From: an uncultured bacterium
GTDB taxonomy: Bacteria; Bacillota; Clostridia; Lachnospirales; Lachnospiraceae
Assembly (NCBI GenBank): GCA_947651225.1
Contig: CANSYK010000002.1
Span: 54,804-118,803, forward strand
Direction of reading: 5' to 3'
DNA: 64,000 nt
The notes under the pieces are model-generated. The model saw only the letters and a program-made list of their open reading frames with translations. It made no database searches and was not told where the DNA came from. Positions 9,354-18,787 of this stretch are shown piece after piece; position 1 is the first letter of the stretch; the number at the start of each line of letters is the position of its first letter. The translations under genes and the position numbers were made by a program.

Positions 9354-10442
9354 CTAATTTCTCGGAATGGAAATAAAAATCTGGAATCCATTTTTTTGTG
9401 TAATCTGTATCATTCCATGGAGCATATGGACACGGTCTGCCATGTTGACAAGTCCGATTCCGTCAGGTTCTTCTTCTAGCTGTTCCAGTGAGATTAATTT
9501 CCCAGATGAAGTTTCCCCGTTATCGCGAATGACAAGCTGATACATAGAGGGGTGTTCTCTTAATGTAATCTGTGTCATAGTTGCATTGCTGTGTTTTGCA
9601 ATGTTGGTGAGCGCTTCTTTTGTAATGGAAATAAAGGCATAGCGGACAGCGCTGGGGACATCACTTTGAATGTCGTATTCCAGATGTACCGGACAAAAGG
9701 TAAAATTTTCAATGAGGCTTTTGATACTTTTTTGTAGATTAATCGAATCATCATGCAGGTTATGAACGCTTGCCCTAATGTTATTCATTGCCTGGGAAAG
9801 AGTATCCTGTAAAATCTGCAAAGATTCCTTGCAGTTTTCATCCTGGTTAATTGCCTGCAGGGCACCAGTCATCAAAATGCTTCTGGATAGCATATGTCCA
9901 ACATTGTCGTGGATTTCACGGGCAATCCGGTTACGTTCTTTTAGCGTAGCATTGTGAATTTCATAATCCTGGTTTTCAAGAAGTGTCTGATTTCTTGCTT
10001 TGAGCAGTAAGTTTCGCTCTGTACTGTCATCTCGCATTTCTTTATAATGTTGTGCAAGAGTATGATAGCTTTCTGTCAGGTACTCGAAAAAAATGGCAAG
10101 CAGTATTCCAAAGAGCAGAAAAATAAAATAAGGAACATTGGAAGAAGCAAAAAAGAGATAGTTTTCTGCCAGGAATACAAGTATGACAGGATACAGGCGG
10201 AGGTGGCTGGCATTTATCATAAACAGTGGAATAAAGAGAGAAAATTCTGGATAGAAAAGTGTAATAACAGCATAAACGGATGAAATAATGATGGAAAGTC
10301 CTTTGTTCTGAAAATAATAAAAAAATGTGATGGCTGTTACAGATAAAAGAAATCCAATTATGGTCTGCTGTGAAAAATTCTGAAAAAATAATCCTCCAAA
10401 ACAATACACCAGAACAAACAGGTGAGATAATAATAGATTCAT
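9354..10442 (-). CDS. NarL-type sensor histidine kinase (HisKA_3)
   Basis: A 362-residue kinase with about five hydrophobic segments in residues 1-120 and almost no extracellular loop, then a coiled-coil-like linker and a HisKA_3 dimerisation domain with His178 in REIHDNVGHMLSRS. The HATPase domain contains ALTNIAKHSNAT, DNGE and GIGLVNM. An intramembrane sensor of this type often responds to envelope stress or cationic peptides, but the signal here is unknown. It precedes its response regulator on the minus strand and is divergent from the ABC-2 transporter at 10703, an arrangement common for drug or peptide export modules. Confidence 0.9.
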   Translation of the reverse strand: MNLLLSHLFVLVYCFGGLFFQNFSQQTIIGFLLSVTAITFFYYFQNKGLSIIISSVYAVITLFYPEFSLFIPLFMINASHLRLYPVILVFLAENYLFFASSNVPYFIFLLFGILLAIFFEYLTESYHTLAQHYKEMRDDSTERNLLLKARNQTLLENQDYEIHNATLKERNRIAREIHDNVGHMLSRSILMTGALQAINQDENCKESLQILQDTLSQAMNNIRASVHNLHDDSINLQKSIKSLIENFTFCPVHLEYDIQSDVPSAVRYAFISITKEALTNIAKHSNATMTQITLREHPSMYQLVIRDNGETSSGKLISLEQLEEEPDGIGLVNMADRVHMLHGMIQITQKNGFQIFISIPRN

Positions 10443-10528
10443 TCGGTGTGTCCCCTTTCTGTTTTAAAAAGTTCCTTAGAATGATTGTATCATATTTATC
10501 TAACAAAATAACGGATGAACGCCAAAAA

Positions 10529-10594
10529 GTTACAATTGTCACATACGGAAGTTGACAACTGACACTTGGAAGAGAAAAGCTTTGAATTTATAAT
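10529..10594 (+). promoter_or_regulatory. Promoter and candidate regulator sites for the ABC-2 operon
   Basis: TTGGAA (10566-10571), a 17-bp spacer and TATAAT (10589-10594) form a good vegetative promoter facing the transporter genes. Upstream lie GTTACAATTGTCAC (10529-10542, 12 of 14 positions palindromic) and GTTGACAACTGACAC (10551-10565). They resemble each other and are 22 bp apart, centred roughly at -65 and -45 from the inferred start. This is where activator sites for the adjacent NarL-type regulator would be expected. The assignment to that regulator is inference. Confidence 0.55.
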
Positions 10595-10702
10595 GAATTA
10601 CAACAGCAGGGGCAAGGGGCAATAGGAAAATAACGGAAAGTATTTGCTAACTTGTGACAGGAAGGAATTAGGAATAATTTATAGTAGAAAGAGGGAATGG
10701 TT

Positions 10703-11632
10703 ATGATTCGTATTGAAAATCTGGTAAAAAGATATGGGGATTTGGTTGCACTGGACCATTTGAATCTGGAGGTTTATGAAGGGGAGATTTTTGGGCTTCT
10801 TGGCCCGAATGGCTGTGGAAAGACTACAGCCATCAGTTGCCTGTTGGCGTTATTAAAGTATGATAAAGGGCGAATTACTGTTTTTGGTGAAGAAATGCGG
10901 CCGGACAGCTATGAAATAAAGCGTAAAATTGGAATTGTACCACAAGATGTAGCAGTGTTTCCAGAATTATCAGTAAGAGAAAATATTGATTATTTTTGTG
11001 GCTTATATATAGCAGAGAAAGCTTTACGCAAAAAATATGTGCGGGAGGCAATTGACTTTACAGGGTTGGAAGGGTATCAGAAGATGCGTCCAAACCAGCT
11101 TTCTGGTGGTCTCCTGCGCCGTTTAAATATTGCCTGTGGAATTGCTCATAAACCGAAGCTGATTATTATGGATGAACCGACGGTTGCCGTTGATCCACAG
11201 AGCCGGAACCATATTTTAGAGGGAATTCAGCGGTTAAATAAGGAGGGGGCAACGATCATTTATACGTCGCATTATATGGAAGAAGTGGAGCAGATTTGTG
11301 CCAGAATTTCCATACTGGACCATGGTAGAAGCATTGCGACAGGGACAAAAGAAGAATTAAAACGAATGATTAAAATGGGAGAGAGGATTACGATAGAGGG
11401 AGTTGAGATTACGTCAGAGCAGATTCAGTTGATTAGGGAACTACCCCATGTATTTCAGACAGAATATGATAATCAGTGCCTGGTAATTTGCTGCAGTGCG
11501 GCGAAAAAGAATCTGATGAGAGTGCTCCATTTTCTGGAAGAGGAGGAAATTGTTTTTGGTAAGATATTTTCGGAATTGCCGACATTAAATGACGTATTTT
11601 TGGAAATTACGGGAACAGAGTTACGGGATTAA
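10703..11632 (+). CDS. ABC-2 transporter ATP-binding protein
   Basis: A 309-residue ATPase with Walker A GPNGCGKTT, signature LSGGLLRRL, Walker B LIIMDEPT and the switch His in TSHYMEEVEQ. The ATG at 10703 is chosen over 10697 because GAGGG (10691-10695) then has 7-base spacing. It would energise the two membrane proteins that follow, the first starting 15 bp after its stop. The subfamily exports drugs, antimicrobial peptides or lipids. Nothing in the sequence names the substrate; control by the divergent two-component system suggests detoxification. Confidence 0.93.
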   Translation: MIRIENLVKRYGDLVALDHLNLEVYEGEIFGLLGPNGCGKTTAISCLLALLKYDKGRITVFGEEMRPDSYEIKRKIGIVPQDVAVFPELSVRENIDYFCGLYIAEKALRKKYVREAIDFTGLEGYQKMRPNQLSGGLLRRLNIACGIAHKPKLIIMDEPTVAVDPQSRNHILEGIQRLNKEGATIIYTSHYMEEVEQICARISILDHGRSIATGTKEELKRMIKMGERITIEGVEITSEQIQLIRELPHVFQTEYDNQCLVICCSAAKKNLMRVLHFLEEEEIVFGKIFSELPTLNDVFLEITGTELRD

Positions 11633-11647
11633 GAATGGAGGGATTGT

Positions 11648-12823
11648 ATGCTGCATCTTATAAAATATCGTTTTTTTTGCATAGTCAGAGAAAAGACTAC
11701 AATGTTTTGGGGGTTCGTTTTCCCATTGATTTTGTGCACATTGTTTTATGCTACTTTTGGGGATGTTGACCATAATCTGGAGTGTATTGATACGGCAGCA
11801 GTTGTCAGGAATGAAACAGCAGAGGCGAAGGCTTTTGAAACTTTTTTATCAGCCATGGAAGATTCAGGAGAGGATTTATTTTCGGTAGAATGGACGACGG
11901 AAAAGGAAGCGAAGGAACAGTTAAAAGATGGAAAGATTTCTGGCATTTTTTACGTGGATACTGAGCCAGAGCTTTTTGTAGCAGGGAGCGGTATTGAGGA
12001 AAGTGTTTTACAGTCTGTGCTGGAATCTTACATGGGAAGATACCAGATGATTCAGGATGTAATCAGGGAAAAGCCGGAAAAGCTTGCTGCGCTGTTTGAG
12101 CAGGCAGATTCGGAAGCGATTTATGAAGAGATTTCCAACAAAATGAGTACAGAGGCGAGGCAGGACGAATATGTTGAGGAAACATCTCTTGGTGGGAAAA
12201 AAACAGATGGCATGATACAGTATTTCTTTTCGCTGATTGGAATGACTTGTATGTTTGGCTGCTTTTTAGGATTTGATACGGTAGTGACTTTACAGGCAAA
12301 TATTTCTCCGGTAGGGGCAAGATGTTGTGTGAGCGCTGCTAAGAAATTCAGGCTTATTATGATTGATTTTGTATTAATCTGTATTATTAATTTTATAGAA
12401 ACAATTGTGTTATTTGCTTATATGACAAAAGTTTTGAAATTGGATATGGGGGAGGAATGGGGGAAAAATCTGTTGATTTCATTTTTGGGCTGCCTGGTCG
12501 GCATTTCTCTGGGGATATTAGTCGGAAGTATTGGAAAGTGGAAGGAAAGCACGAAAATCGGCATTGTGCTTAGTGTCAGCCTTGGAAGTAGTTTTTTGTC
12601 AGGATTGATGATTGGAGGAATCAAGGGGCTAATTGAAGAAAATTGCCCGATTATAAACCGGATTAACCCGGCGTCACTTATTTCAGATGCTTTTTATAGT
12701 GTTGCGATTTATCAGGATAGTGACCGCTATTTTAGAGATGTGGTGACAATGGCGGTTCTGGCAGCCGTCTTTTTAGGGGGCAGTTTCCTGATGGTAAGGA
12801 GGGTTCGTTATGACAGTATTTAA
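11648..12823 (+). CDS. ABC-2 type membrane permease (first subunit)
   Basis: This 391-residue protein has one N-terminal membrane helix (about 17-38), a large extracellular domain (about 40-190) and five or six C-terminal helices (about 195-385), the ABC-2 membrane family layout. A GGAGGGATTGT site precedes the ATG. The 3' end overlaps the next gene by 14 bp, indicating translational coupling. It pairs with the second permease, so the exporter is probably a heterodimer. Confidence 0.88.
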   Translation: MLHLIKYRFFCIVREKTTMFWGFVFPLILCTLFYATFGDVDHNLECIDTAAVVRNETAEAKAFETFLSAMEDSGEDLFSVEWTTEKEAKEQLKDGKISGIFYVDTEPELFVAGSGIEESVLQSVLESYMGRYQMIQDVIREKPEKLAALFEQADSEAIYEEISNKMSTEARQDEYVEETSLGGKKTDGMIQYFFSLIGMTCMFGCFLGFDTVVTLQANISPVGARCCVSAAKKFRLIMIDFVLICIINFIETIVLFAYMTKVLKLDMGEEWGKNLLISFLGCLVGISLGILVGSIGKWKESTKIGIVLSVSLGSSFLSGLMIGGIKGLIEENCPIINRINPASLISDAFYSVAIYQDSDRYFRDVVTMAVLAAVFLGGSFLMVRRVRYDSI

Positions 12824-13961
12824 AATCTATATACTGATGATAAAAAGGAATATTGGTCTGGTACTCATGTATTTTGGTATTTTCATGGGAATTGCCCTTG
12901 CAATGAGTATTGCGGGAAGTAAGGGAAATACAGGGGGCTTTACGGCAGAGAAGGTTAACATGGCGATTGTAGATTTAGATGAGAGTGAGCTGTCAAAGCG
13001 GCTTATAGAGTTTCTGAAAGAAAAACATAATGTGGAAATGTCAGAGAATGACAAATCAAAGCTTTCCGAGGAATTGTATTACGAAAAGAGAAGTGTTGTA
13101 CTGCAGATTGAGAAGGGTTTTTCTGAAGCGGCATTAGAAGGGAAAAATGGAATTCATATGACGCAGCGTCCAGGCTCCTATAGCGGAATGTACATTTCGC
13201 AGCAAATTGATCAGTTTTTAGGAAATGTTCTGGCTTATCACGCTTTTGGTTATAGTATTTCAGAGAGCTGCCAGAAGGTAACAGAGCAAAAGGAATGTAC
13301 TGTTACACTGGATGATGTGAACGGAAATGGAGGAAAAATACCAGGATATGTATATTTTTTTGAATATCTGCCATATCTTTTCCTGGCGGCTTTAGGGGTA
13401 GCCCTTGGGAAAACATTAGTGGTTTTTCGTAAAAAAACGATTAAAAACCGAATGATGGCTTCGTCTTTTTCACTGTTTCAACAAAATATGCAAATTCTTC
13501 TTGGCTTTCTGGTGATGGGAAGTATATTATATGTTTTTAGTATATTGCTGGCAGTTCTAATATATGGAAACAATATGTTGTCTGTGTCAAATATAGGATA
13601 TTACCTTTTAAACAGTTATGTGGATATGCTGGCGGCATTGGAGTTTGCCTTTATTATTGGATTGCTGGTGAAAGAGGGGAAACGGGTGGATATGATTATT
13701 ACGCCGCTTTCTCTTGGAATCTGTTTTTTGTGCGGCGTTTTTGTACCACAGAGTGTCCTGTCCGATTCGGTGCAAAAAGTAGCCTCTTTTCTACCAGTAC
13801 ATTGGTATGAAAAGGTAAATAACTTGTTGGCTGATCATGCGGAAATTGCAGGAGAGGTTGGGCAGCAGGTGTGGCAGGGAATTGGCATACAGGTACTTTT
13901 TTTATTTGCGCTTGCGGGAATCAGTCTTGGAATTGTGAAATATCAGCAACAGGAACGGTAA
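12810..13961 (+). CDS. ABC-2 type membrane permease (second subunit)
   Basis: A 383-residue protein with the same plan as its neighbour: an N-terminal helix (about 13-35), an extracellular domain (residues 40-185) and about six further helices. The ATG lies inside the end of the preceding gene, with AAGGAGGG upstream. No clear terminator follows directly; the gene at 14107 starts 145 bp later. Substrate unknown. Confidence 0.88.
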   Translation: MTVFKIYILMIKRNIGLVLMYFGIFMGIALAMSIAGSKGNTGGFTAEKVNMAIVDLDESELSKRLIEFLKEKHNVEMSENDKSKLSEELYYEKRSVVLQIEKGFSEAALEGKNGIHMTQRPGSYSGMYISQQIDQFLGNVLAYHAFGYSISESCQKVTEQKECTVTLDDVNGNGGKIPGYVYFFEYLPYLFLAALGVALGKTLVVFRKKTIKNRMMASSFSLFQQNMQILLGFLVMGSILYVFSILLAVLIYGNNMLSVSNIGYYLLNSYVDMLAALEFAFIIGLLVKEGKRVDMIITPLSLGICFLCGVFVPQSVLSDSVQKVASFLPVHWYEKVNNLLADHAEIAGEVGQQVWQGIGIQVLFLFALAGISLGIVKYQQQER

Positions 13962-14106
13962 TGGTAACAAGATTAAAGTAATCTTAATTTTTCGTATTCT
14001 TATTTTCAAATAGGTTAAAATGCGATATACTTTTCAATTAGATATAGAAAAAATCGTAAAAGAGCGATAAAGCGACAATAAAAGGGAAAAACAGGGGTAT
14101 AAAAGT

Positions 14107-15456
14107 ATGAAAGAGCATATTTTGAAAAAGAAGGATAGGAAAGAGGCTGCTGAAAAAAGCAATGAAGAAAAGAAAAAAGAAGTTGTCAAGAAAAACGGTG
14201 AAGAAAAGGATAAAAAAGAAATTGCTGAAAAAAGCGATAAAGAAACCGCAAAAAAGGAAGAGAAAGAGGAAACTGCAAATGAGAATGGACATTGGTTTCA
14301 TGTCAACCGGAAATATATGTCAATTTGCCGTTATGCGCTGTTTGTGATTATTGCAGCGATTCTGATATATATTATTATTGCTAATTGGGGAGAAACGAAA
14401 AAATCATTTTCTAATTTGTTTAATGTTTTATCTCCGTTTCTAATTGGCGTGCTAATGGCGTATTTTCTGATTCCTCTGGTTGGAAGAATTCAGGGATTGT
14501 TGCAGAAATATATTACGAAAGGAAAATATGAAAAGATAACAAAGAGTATATCGATTTTTCTAGCATACCTGCTGGTGATTGGATTTATTGCAATTGCGTT
14601 TTTATTTGTCATTCCGCAAATAGGAGATAGTATTCAGGAACTTACAGATAAAATTCCCTATATATATCGAGCCATTATGAAGGAAATGGCAAGTCTGCAG
14701 GAGCGCTACCCTGATATTGATTTGAAATTCGTTTATGATCAGCTTAATGAAATAACACCAAATTTGATTAATTTTGGAACCAATTTGATGGGAAGCGTTC
14801 TTCCTTTTGTGTATTCTTTGTCTGTTTCTATTGTAAGAATGGCAGTGAATTTGTTGTTGGGCATTATAATTTCTATTTACATGATTTACAGTAAAGAGAA
14901 TTTTCGTATTCAGGCAAAAAGAGTGGTTTATGCAGTTCTTCCAGAAGAAAAAGGAGATGAATTTTGCAGCACAATGCAGGAGTGCAATAATATATTTGGT
15001 GCATTTTTAATTAGTAAAGCAATAGATTCGCTGATTATTGGCTGTATCTGCTGTGTTGCAATGAATATTATTGGACTTCCTTATGCGGTGCTGTTAAGCG
15101 TAATTGTGGGAATTACTAATATGATTCCATATTTTGGGCCATTTATCGGTGCGGTTCCGGGGATTTTGATTTATCTTTGTATAAACTGGGAGCATGCGGT
15201 TATCTTTGCCATTATGATTTTGGTTCTTCAACAATTTGATGGGTTGATACTGGGACCACGACTTTTGGGGCAGTCTACAGGACTTAGCCCAATTTGGGTT
15301 ATTTTTGCCATTACAGTAGGTGGTGCATATTTTGGCGTAATCGGTATGTTTATCGGGGTGCCAGTTGTAGCGGTAATTGCTTTTCTGATTAATAAACTGA
15401 TTAGCAGCCGCCTGCGTGGGAAAAAGATAAAGGCATTACAGGGATATGAAGAGTAA
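14107..15456 (+). CDS. AI-2E family (PerM-like) membrane protein with charged N-terminal extension
   Basis: A 449-residue membrane protein of the AI-2E transporter family, with about eight membrane helices from residue 75 onward and the family-type segment GITNMIPYFGPFIGAVPG near residues 338-355. Some members export autoinducer-2 or move ions, but most are uncharacterised, so function is left open. The first 65 residues are an unusual highly charged Lys/Glu tract with repeated EKS/EKK units, probably a cytoplasmic disordered or coiled tail. Inverted repeats and a promoter follow the stop codon. Confidence 0.87.
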   Translation: MKEHILKKKDRKEAAEKSNEEKKKEVVKKNGEEKDKKEIAEKSDKETAKKEEKEETANENGHWFHVNRKYMSICRYALFVIIAAILIYIIIANWGETKKSFSNLFNVLSPFLIGVLMAYFLIPLVGRIQGLLQKYITKGKYEKITKSISIFLAYLLVIGFIAIAFLFVIPQIGDSIQELTDKIPYIYRAIMKEMASLQERYPDIDLKFVYDQLNEITPNLINFGTNLMGSVLPFVYSLSVSIVRMAVNLLLGIIISIYMIYSKENFRIQAKRVVYAVLPEEKGDEFCSTMQECNNIFGAFLISKAIDSLIIGCICCVAMNIIGLPYAVLLSVIVGITNMIPYFGPFIGAVPGILIYLCINWEHAVIFAIMILVLQQFDGLILGPRLLGQSTGLSPIWVIFAITVGGAYFGVIGMFIGVPVVAVIAFLINKLISSRLRGKKIKALQGYEE

Positions 15457-15458
15457 CA

Positions 15459-15497
15459 TTACTATTCACGGCTGTTCTAAACATCATGCGAAAAACC
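15459..15497 (+). repeat. Half copy of palindromic repeat (TTACTATTCACGGC family)
   Basis: A 39-base stretch beginning TTACTATTCACGGCTGTT and ending GCGAAAAACC. It matches, with about two differences, the reverse complement of the right half of the element at 22826-22912. It ends 3 bases before the -35 hexamer of the glucanase promoter. Confidence 0.65.
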
Positions 15498-15500
15498 TTA

Positions 15501-15530
15501 TTGACGATAGAACGGGACAGACGGTATAAT
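15501..15530 (+). promoter_or_regulatory. Promoter of the GH5 gene
   Basis: TTGACG (15501-15506), an 18-bp spacer and TATAAT (15525-15530) form a near-consensus vegetative promoter. The leader to the ATG at 15598 is about 60 bases. Confidence 0.7.
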
Positions 15531-15597
15531 AATTGTGGTACATGTTTATTTTTGGAGTGTCAACAGTACACTCTTGCAAAAGGGAAGGAGGAATGTT

Positions 15598-17310
15598 ATG
15601 AAACGATGGAATAGACGGTTTATAGGGTTGGGTCTTATTCTTGCAATGGTGTTAACCATGAATGGAATTCCAAATGCTGCAAGTGCTGCGGCAAAGCTAA
15701 AGTTGAGTACAACTAAGACAACAGTGGAAGTTGGAAAATCAAAAAAAGTAACTGTAAAAAATGCACCAAAAGGAAGCAAAATTACATGGTCTTCTAAAAA
15801 TGCGAAAATTGCAAAAGTAAATAAAAAGGGTAAAATTACCGGAGTGAAAAAGGGTAAAACTACCGTGACTGCTAAAGTTGTTTATACAGTAAATAAAAAG
15901 AAAACAACTAAAAAGAAAACAACTAAAAAGTTGACTGTAAAAGTTACCGTACAAAAGGCTGCAACACAGGCAACGGCTAAACCAACGGACAAACCAACAG
16001 ACAAACCGACAGATACACCAACGGCTAAACCAACAGATACACCGATTCCGGATGATGGTACAGATGTAAGTAATCTGACGACAGAACATAAGTCGGCGAA
16101 TGGAATTACAACCAAAGACAATGGACAGATGCGTCAGAATCTGACAGCGGCACAGTTGATGAAATTTATGGGACAGGGATGGAATTTGGCAAATACATTA
16201 GAATCCTGCGGAACAGATTTACCAGATTCCTATCAGCCAACAGATTATGAAACTTTCTGGGGGCAGCCTGTTACAACACAAAAGGTTATGGATGGTATCC
16301 ATTCTTATGGGGTTAATACAGTGCGCATTCCGGTTGCGTGGTCTAATATGATTTCCGATGATGGAAAATATACGATTAATGATGCATATTTTAACCGTGT
16401 GGAAGAAGTTATTAATTATGCATTGAATAATGAAATGTATGCTATTGTTAATATCCATTATGATGGCGACTGGTGGGGGCAGTTTGGCGATGCGGATGAT
16501 AAGGTACGTGAACAGGCATGGGCAAGGTATGAAGCATTCTGGAACCAGATTGCAAATCGTTATAAAGAATATTCTGATCGTTTGATTTTTGAATCAGCGA
16601 ACGAAGAACTGGGTGAACGGTTGAATGACAACTGGGTTACACGGGATGGAAAATCAGGTGTTTTGTCAACAGAGGAACAATATAATGTAACAAATCAGAT
16701 TAACCAGAAATTTGTTGAAATCGTGCGTGCAACTGGTGGAAATAATACATATCGCCACCTTCTGATTGCGGGGTTTGATACAGATGTTGAAAAGACCTGT
16801 GATAGCAGATTTGTTATGCCTACAGATACCGTTACGGCAAATGGAACGGAAAAGTTAAGCGTATCTGTCCATTATTATACTCCAAGTATTTATTGTATTG
16901 CTACATCGGCTACCAATTCCTGGGGATTTAGCGACACATGGGGAACAGATGCGGACATTAAGGAAATGCATGATACATTGGATAAGCTGAAAAAGTTTAC
17001 GAAAGATGGCTATGGTGTAATTATTGGCGAATATGGTCCACAAAGTGCTAGTAAAGATGGCGTTCCAGAGTTTATCGAGGAGGTTATGACATATGGCACG
17101 CAGTCTGGTTTTGTACCTGTTATATGGGAAGCAGGGTTATTCTATAACAGGACAACTGGAGAAATGAAATTCAAAGATGTAGCAGAAGTATTTAATAAGG
17201 TAACAGGGGCTAATGGTGTGATATCAGCGTCTGCTGGAACAACGGGAATTCAGAAAGCAGATGATGTGTCAGAAGAAAATCTGAAAAAAACTATATACCT
17301 GGGAAGGTAG
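15598..17310 (+). CDS. Secreted GH5 glucanase with N-terminal BIG_2 domain
   Basis: This is a secreted beta-glycanase. ATG at 15598 follows AAGGAGG; a GTG at 15535 would give an implausible extension. The 570-residue product has a signal peptide (to about residue 31), a BIG_2 Ig-like domain (33-118), a repetitive Pro/Thr linker (122-152) and a GH5 barrel (about 185-538). Proposed catalytic residues are the acid/base Glu336 in FESANEELGE (NE-E rather than the usual NEP) and the nucleophile Glu478 in IIGEYG. GWNLANTL and NIHYDGDWW also fit. The substrate is probably a beta-1,4-glucan, but the subfamily is not assignable here. The frame ends abruptly at 17310; coding-like sequence continues in other frames to 17602, so the enzyme has lost a C-terminal module. 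Confidence 0.9.
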   Translation: MKRWNRRFIGLGLILAMVLTMNGIPNAASAAAKLKLSTTKTTVEVGKSKKVTVKNAPKGSKITWSSKNAKIAKVNKKGKITGVKKGKTTVTAKVVYTVNKKKTTKKKTTKKLTVKVTVQKAATQATAKPTDKPTDKPTDTPTAKPTDTPIPDDGTDVSNLTTEHKSANGITTKDNGQMRQNLTAAQLMKFMGQGWNLANTLESCGTDLPDSYQPTDYETFWGQPVTTQKVMDGIHSYGVNTVRIPVAWSNMISDDGKYTINDAYFNRVEEVINYALNNEMYAIVNIHYDGDWWGQFGDADDKVREQAWARYEAFWNQIANRYKEYSDRLIFESANEELGERLNDNWVTRDGKSGVLSTEEQYNVTNQINQKFVEIVRATGGNNTYRHLLIAGFDTDVEKTCDSRFVMPTDTVTANGTEKLSVSVHYYTPSIYCIATSATNSWGFSDTWGTDADIKEMHDTLDKLKKFTKDGYGVIIGEYGPQSASKDGVPEFIEEVMTYGTQSGFVPVIWEAGLFYNRTTGEMKFKDVAEVFNKVTGANGVISASAGTTGIQKADDVSEENLKKTIYLGR

Positions 17311-17602
17311 TTAGACAAGGACTGATGGTTCTGCCAGTCTTGGCGGGTATGAGGTAAAAAGCTGTGATGAAGGGCTGAATGTTCAGTCAAATGTTGCATT
17401 CTGGCAGCTTTGGATTAACACAGATTGGTCAGCTATTAATAAGCCATATATAAAAATTTATATGGCGAGTGATGAGTTGAGCCAGAAGTCAGATATTCAG
17501 ATGGCATATACCCCTGCTGCTGATGGAAATCCATGGCTTATGCTTAGTTCTAATAAACCAGGCGCTACAATTGTAAAGATTGAAATATTTGATGAAAAAT
17601 AA
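17283..17602 (+). pseudogene. Frameshifted C-terminal module of the GH5 enzyme
   Basis: After the GH5 stop, sensible protein continues in two other frames. The frame starting at 17283 reads EKNYIPGKVVRQG. The frame at 17315-17602 reads TRTDGSASLGGYEVKSC and on through FWQLWINTDWSAINKPYIK to a stop. Two single-base losses, one in the A7 run at 17284-17290 and one near 17315, would restore one protein about 100 residues longer. The remnant is rich in Trp, Tyr and beta-prone sequence, like a carbohydrate-binding or accessory beta-sandwich module; I do not recognise the family. Sequencing error in the homopolymer could explain one shift, but both would have to be errors. Confidence 0.7.
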
Positions 17603-17726
17603 AATTTTAGCGAGCAATAGGGATTGACAGTGTAATAAAAGAGGACTGCAGCCGAAATCTGGAAGAGGACGGAAGTCAGAAAAAGAGATATAACCAAGTG
17701 GGGTTAATCTGCTTGGCCATTGGAAA

Positions 17727-17760
17727 GCCCCTGCTCCTTCTTTGGAGAGCAGGGGCCTTC
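17727..17760. terminator. Hairpin between convergent genes
   Basis: GCCCCTGCT and AGCAGGGGC form a strong GC-rich stem, 12-base loop, midway between the glucanase remnant and the leftward phosphoesterase gene. The T-tract is poor on either strand, so it may be a weak bidirectional terminator. Confidence 0.55.
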
Positions 17761-17770
17761 GCTATTACAA

Positions 17771-18697
17771 TTATTTCTGGTTATTACTTAGGGCTACAAG
17801 TTCTTCTAACATTTTTGGAAGCATTTCGTCCATATTTTCATCTGTAAACTGGCAGGTTCCGACAGCTTTATGTCCACCTCCGCCATATTTCAGCATTAAG
17901 CTTCCAACATTAACATCGGAAGTGCGGTTTAAAACGCTATAGCCAACTGCTGCAGAACAACCCTTACCGCCTCTTCCAGAAACAATCCAGGCGGAAATGT
18001 TCTGTTCTGGATACATACTGTAAATCATAAAACGGTTTCCAGAGTAAATGGGGTCTACTTTTCTCAGGTCGGAAATAATCACATTTCCTTCTACGTGTGT
18101 ATATTTCTTTACCATTTCCTGGAACTTTTCGCTCTGCTCATTGTATGTTTCGATTCGCTCTATCACATCCGGAAGTGCCAGGATTTCCTCAGTTGTCATT
18201 GTACGGCAGGCATCAATTAATTCTTCCATTAACTGGTAGTTTGAAATGCGGAAATTTCTCCAGCGCCCCAATCCAGTACGTGGGTCCATAATAAATCCGA
18301 CCAGTACCCATCCGGTAGGATGCAGGATTTCATCAATTGTCAGATTGGCAGAATCTACCTTGTCTACCGCTTCCATCATATCATCAAATTGTGGAAACTT
18401 TTCCCTTCCCCCATAATATTCATAAATAATACGGGCGCAAGATGGGGTGATACGGCTTTCTCCTTTATATTTGCCTTCCAGCTCTTGTCTTTCCTGTTCA
18501 CTGCTGTGATGGTCGAACCAAAGCCCGCAGCCCTCTACAAAAGGTACATTAGCAAGGCAGTCTTCCTCTGTGATTTCTACCAGTCCATCCTGTAAATCTT
18601 TCGGATGTGCAAACTTCCAGTGGTCGATAATGCCAGCTTCCTTTAGAAGTGCTGCGCATGCTAATCCATCAAAATCTGATCTTGTTACTAATCTCAT
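17771..18697 (-). CDS. DHH-family phosphoesterase
   Basis: A 308-residue soluble protein with the DHH/DHHA1 arrangement: metal-binding motif I SDFDG near residue 7, DHH near residue 63, DKVDSA near residue 112, and the C-terminal GGGGHKAVG of DHHA1. The family includes nanoRNases, cyclic-dinucleotide phosphodiesterases and exopolyphosphatases; which one applies cannot be decided from sequence alone. It is monocistronic between a hairpin and a decayed transporter. A good GGAGGATG lies before the start. Confidence 0.88.
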   Translation of the reverse strand: MRLVTRSDFDGLACAALLKEAGIIDHWKFAHPKDLQDGLVEITEEDCLANVPFVEGCGLWFDHHSSEQERQELEGKYKGESRITPSCARIIYEYYGGREKFPQFDDMMEAVDKVDSANLTIDEILHPTGWVLVGFIMDPRTGLGRWRNFRISNYQLMEELIDACRTMTTEEILALPDVIERIETYNEQSEKFQEMVKKYTHVEGNVIISDLRKVDPIYSGNRFMIYSMYPEQNISAWIVSGRGGKGCSAAVGYSVLNRTSDVNVGSLMLKYGGGGHKAVGTCQFTDENMDEMLPKMLEELVALSNNQK

Positions 18698-18787
18698 TTC
18701 ATCCTCCTATCCGCACCGATGTGCAATATATAGTCAAAACAAATCCTGTCGTTAGAATTATTATACGATATTATGTTATAAAATTCC

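Noticed and set aside
15882..16121. Leftward open frame with repeated SVGLSVGLAVG sequence
   Set aside because: It is the antisense of the repetitive Pro/Thr linker of the GH5 enzyme and has no start signal.
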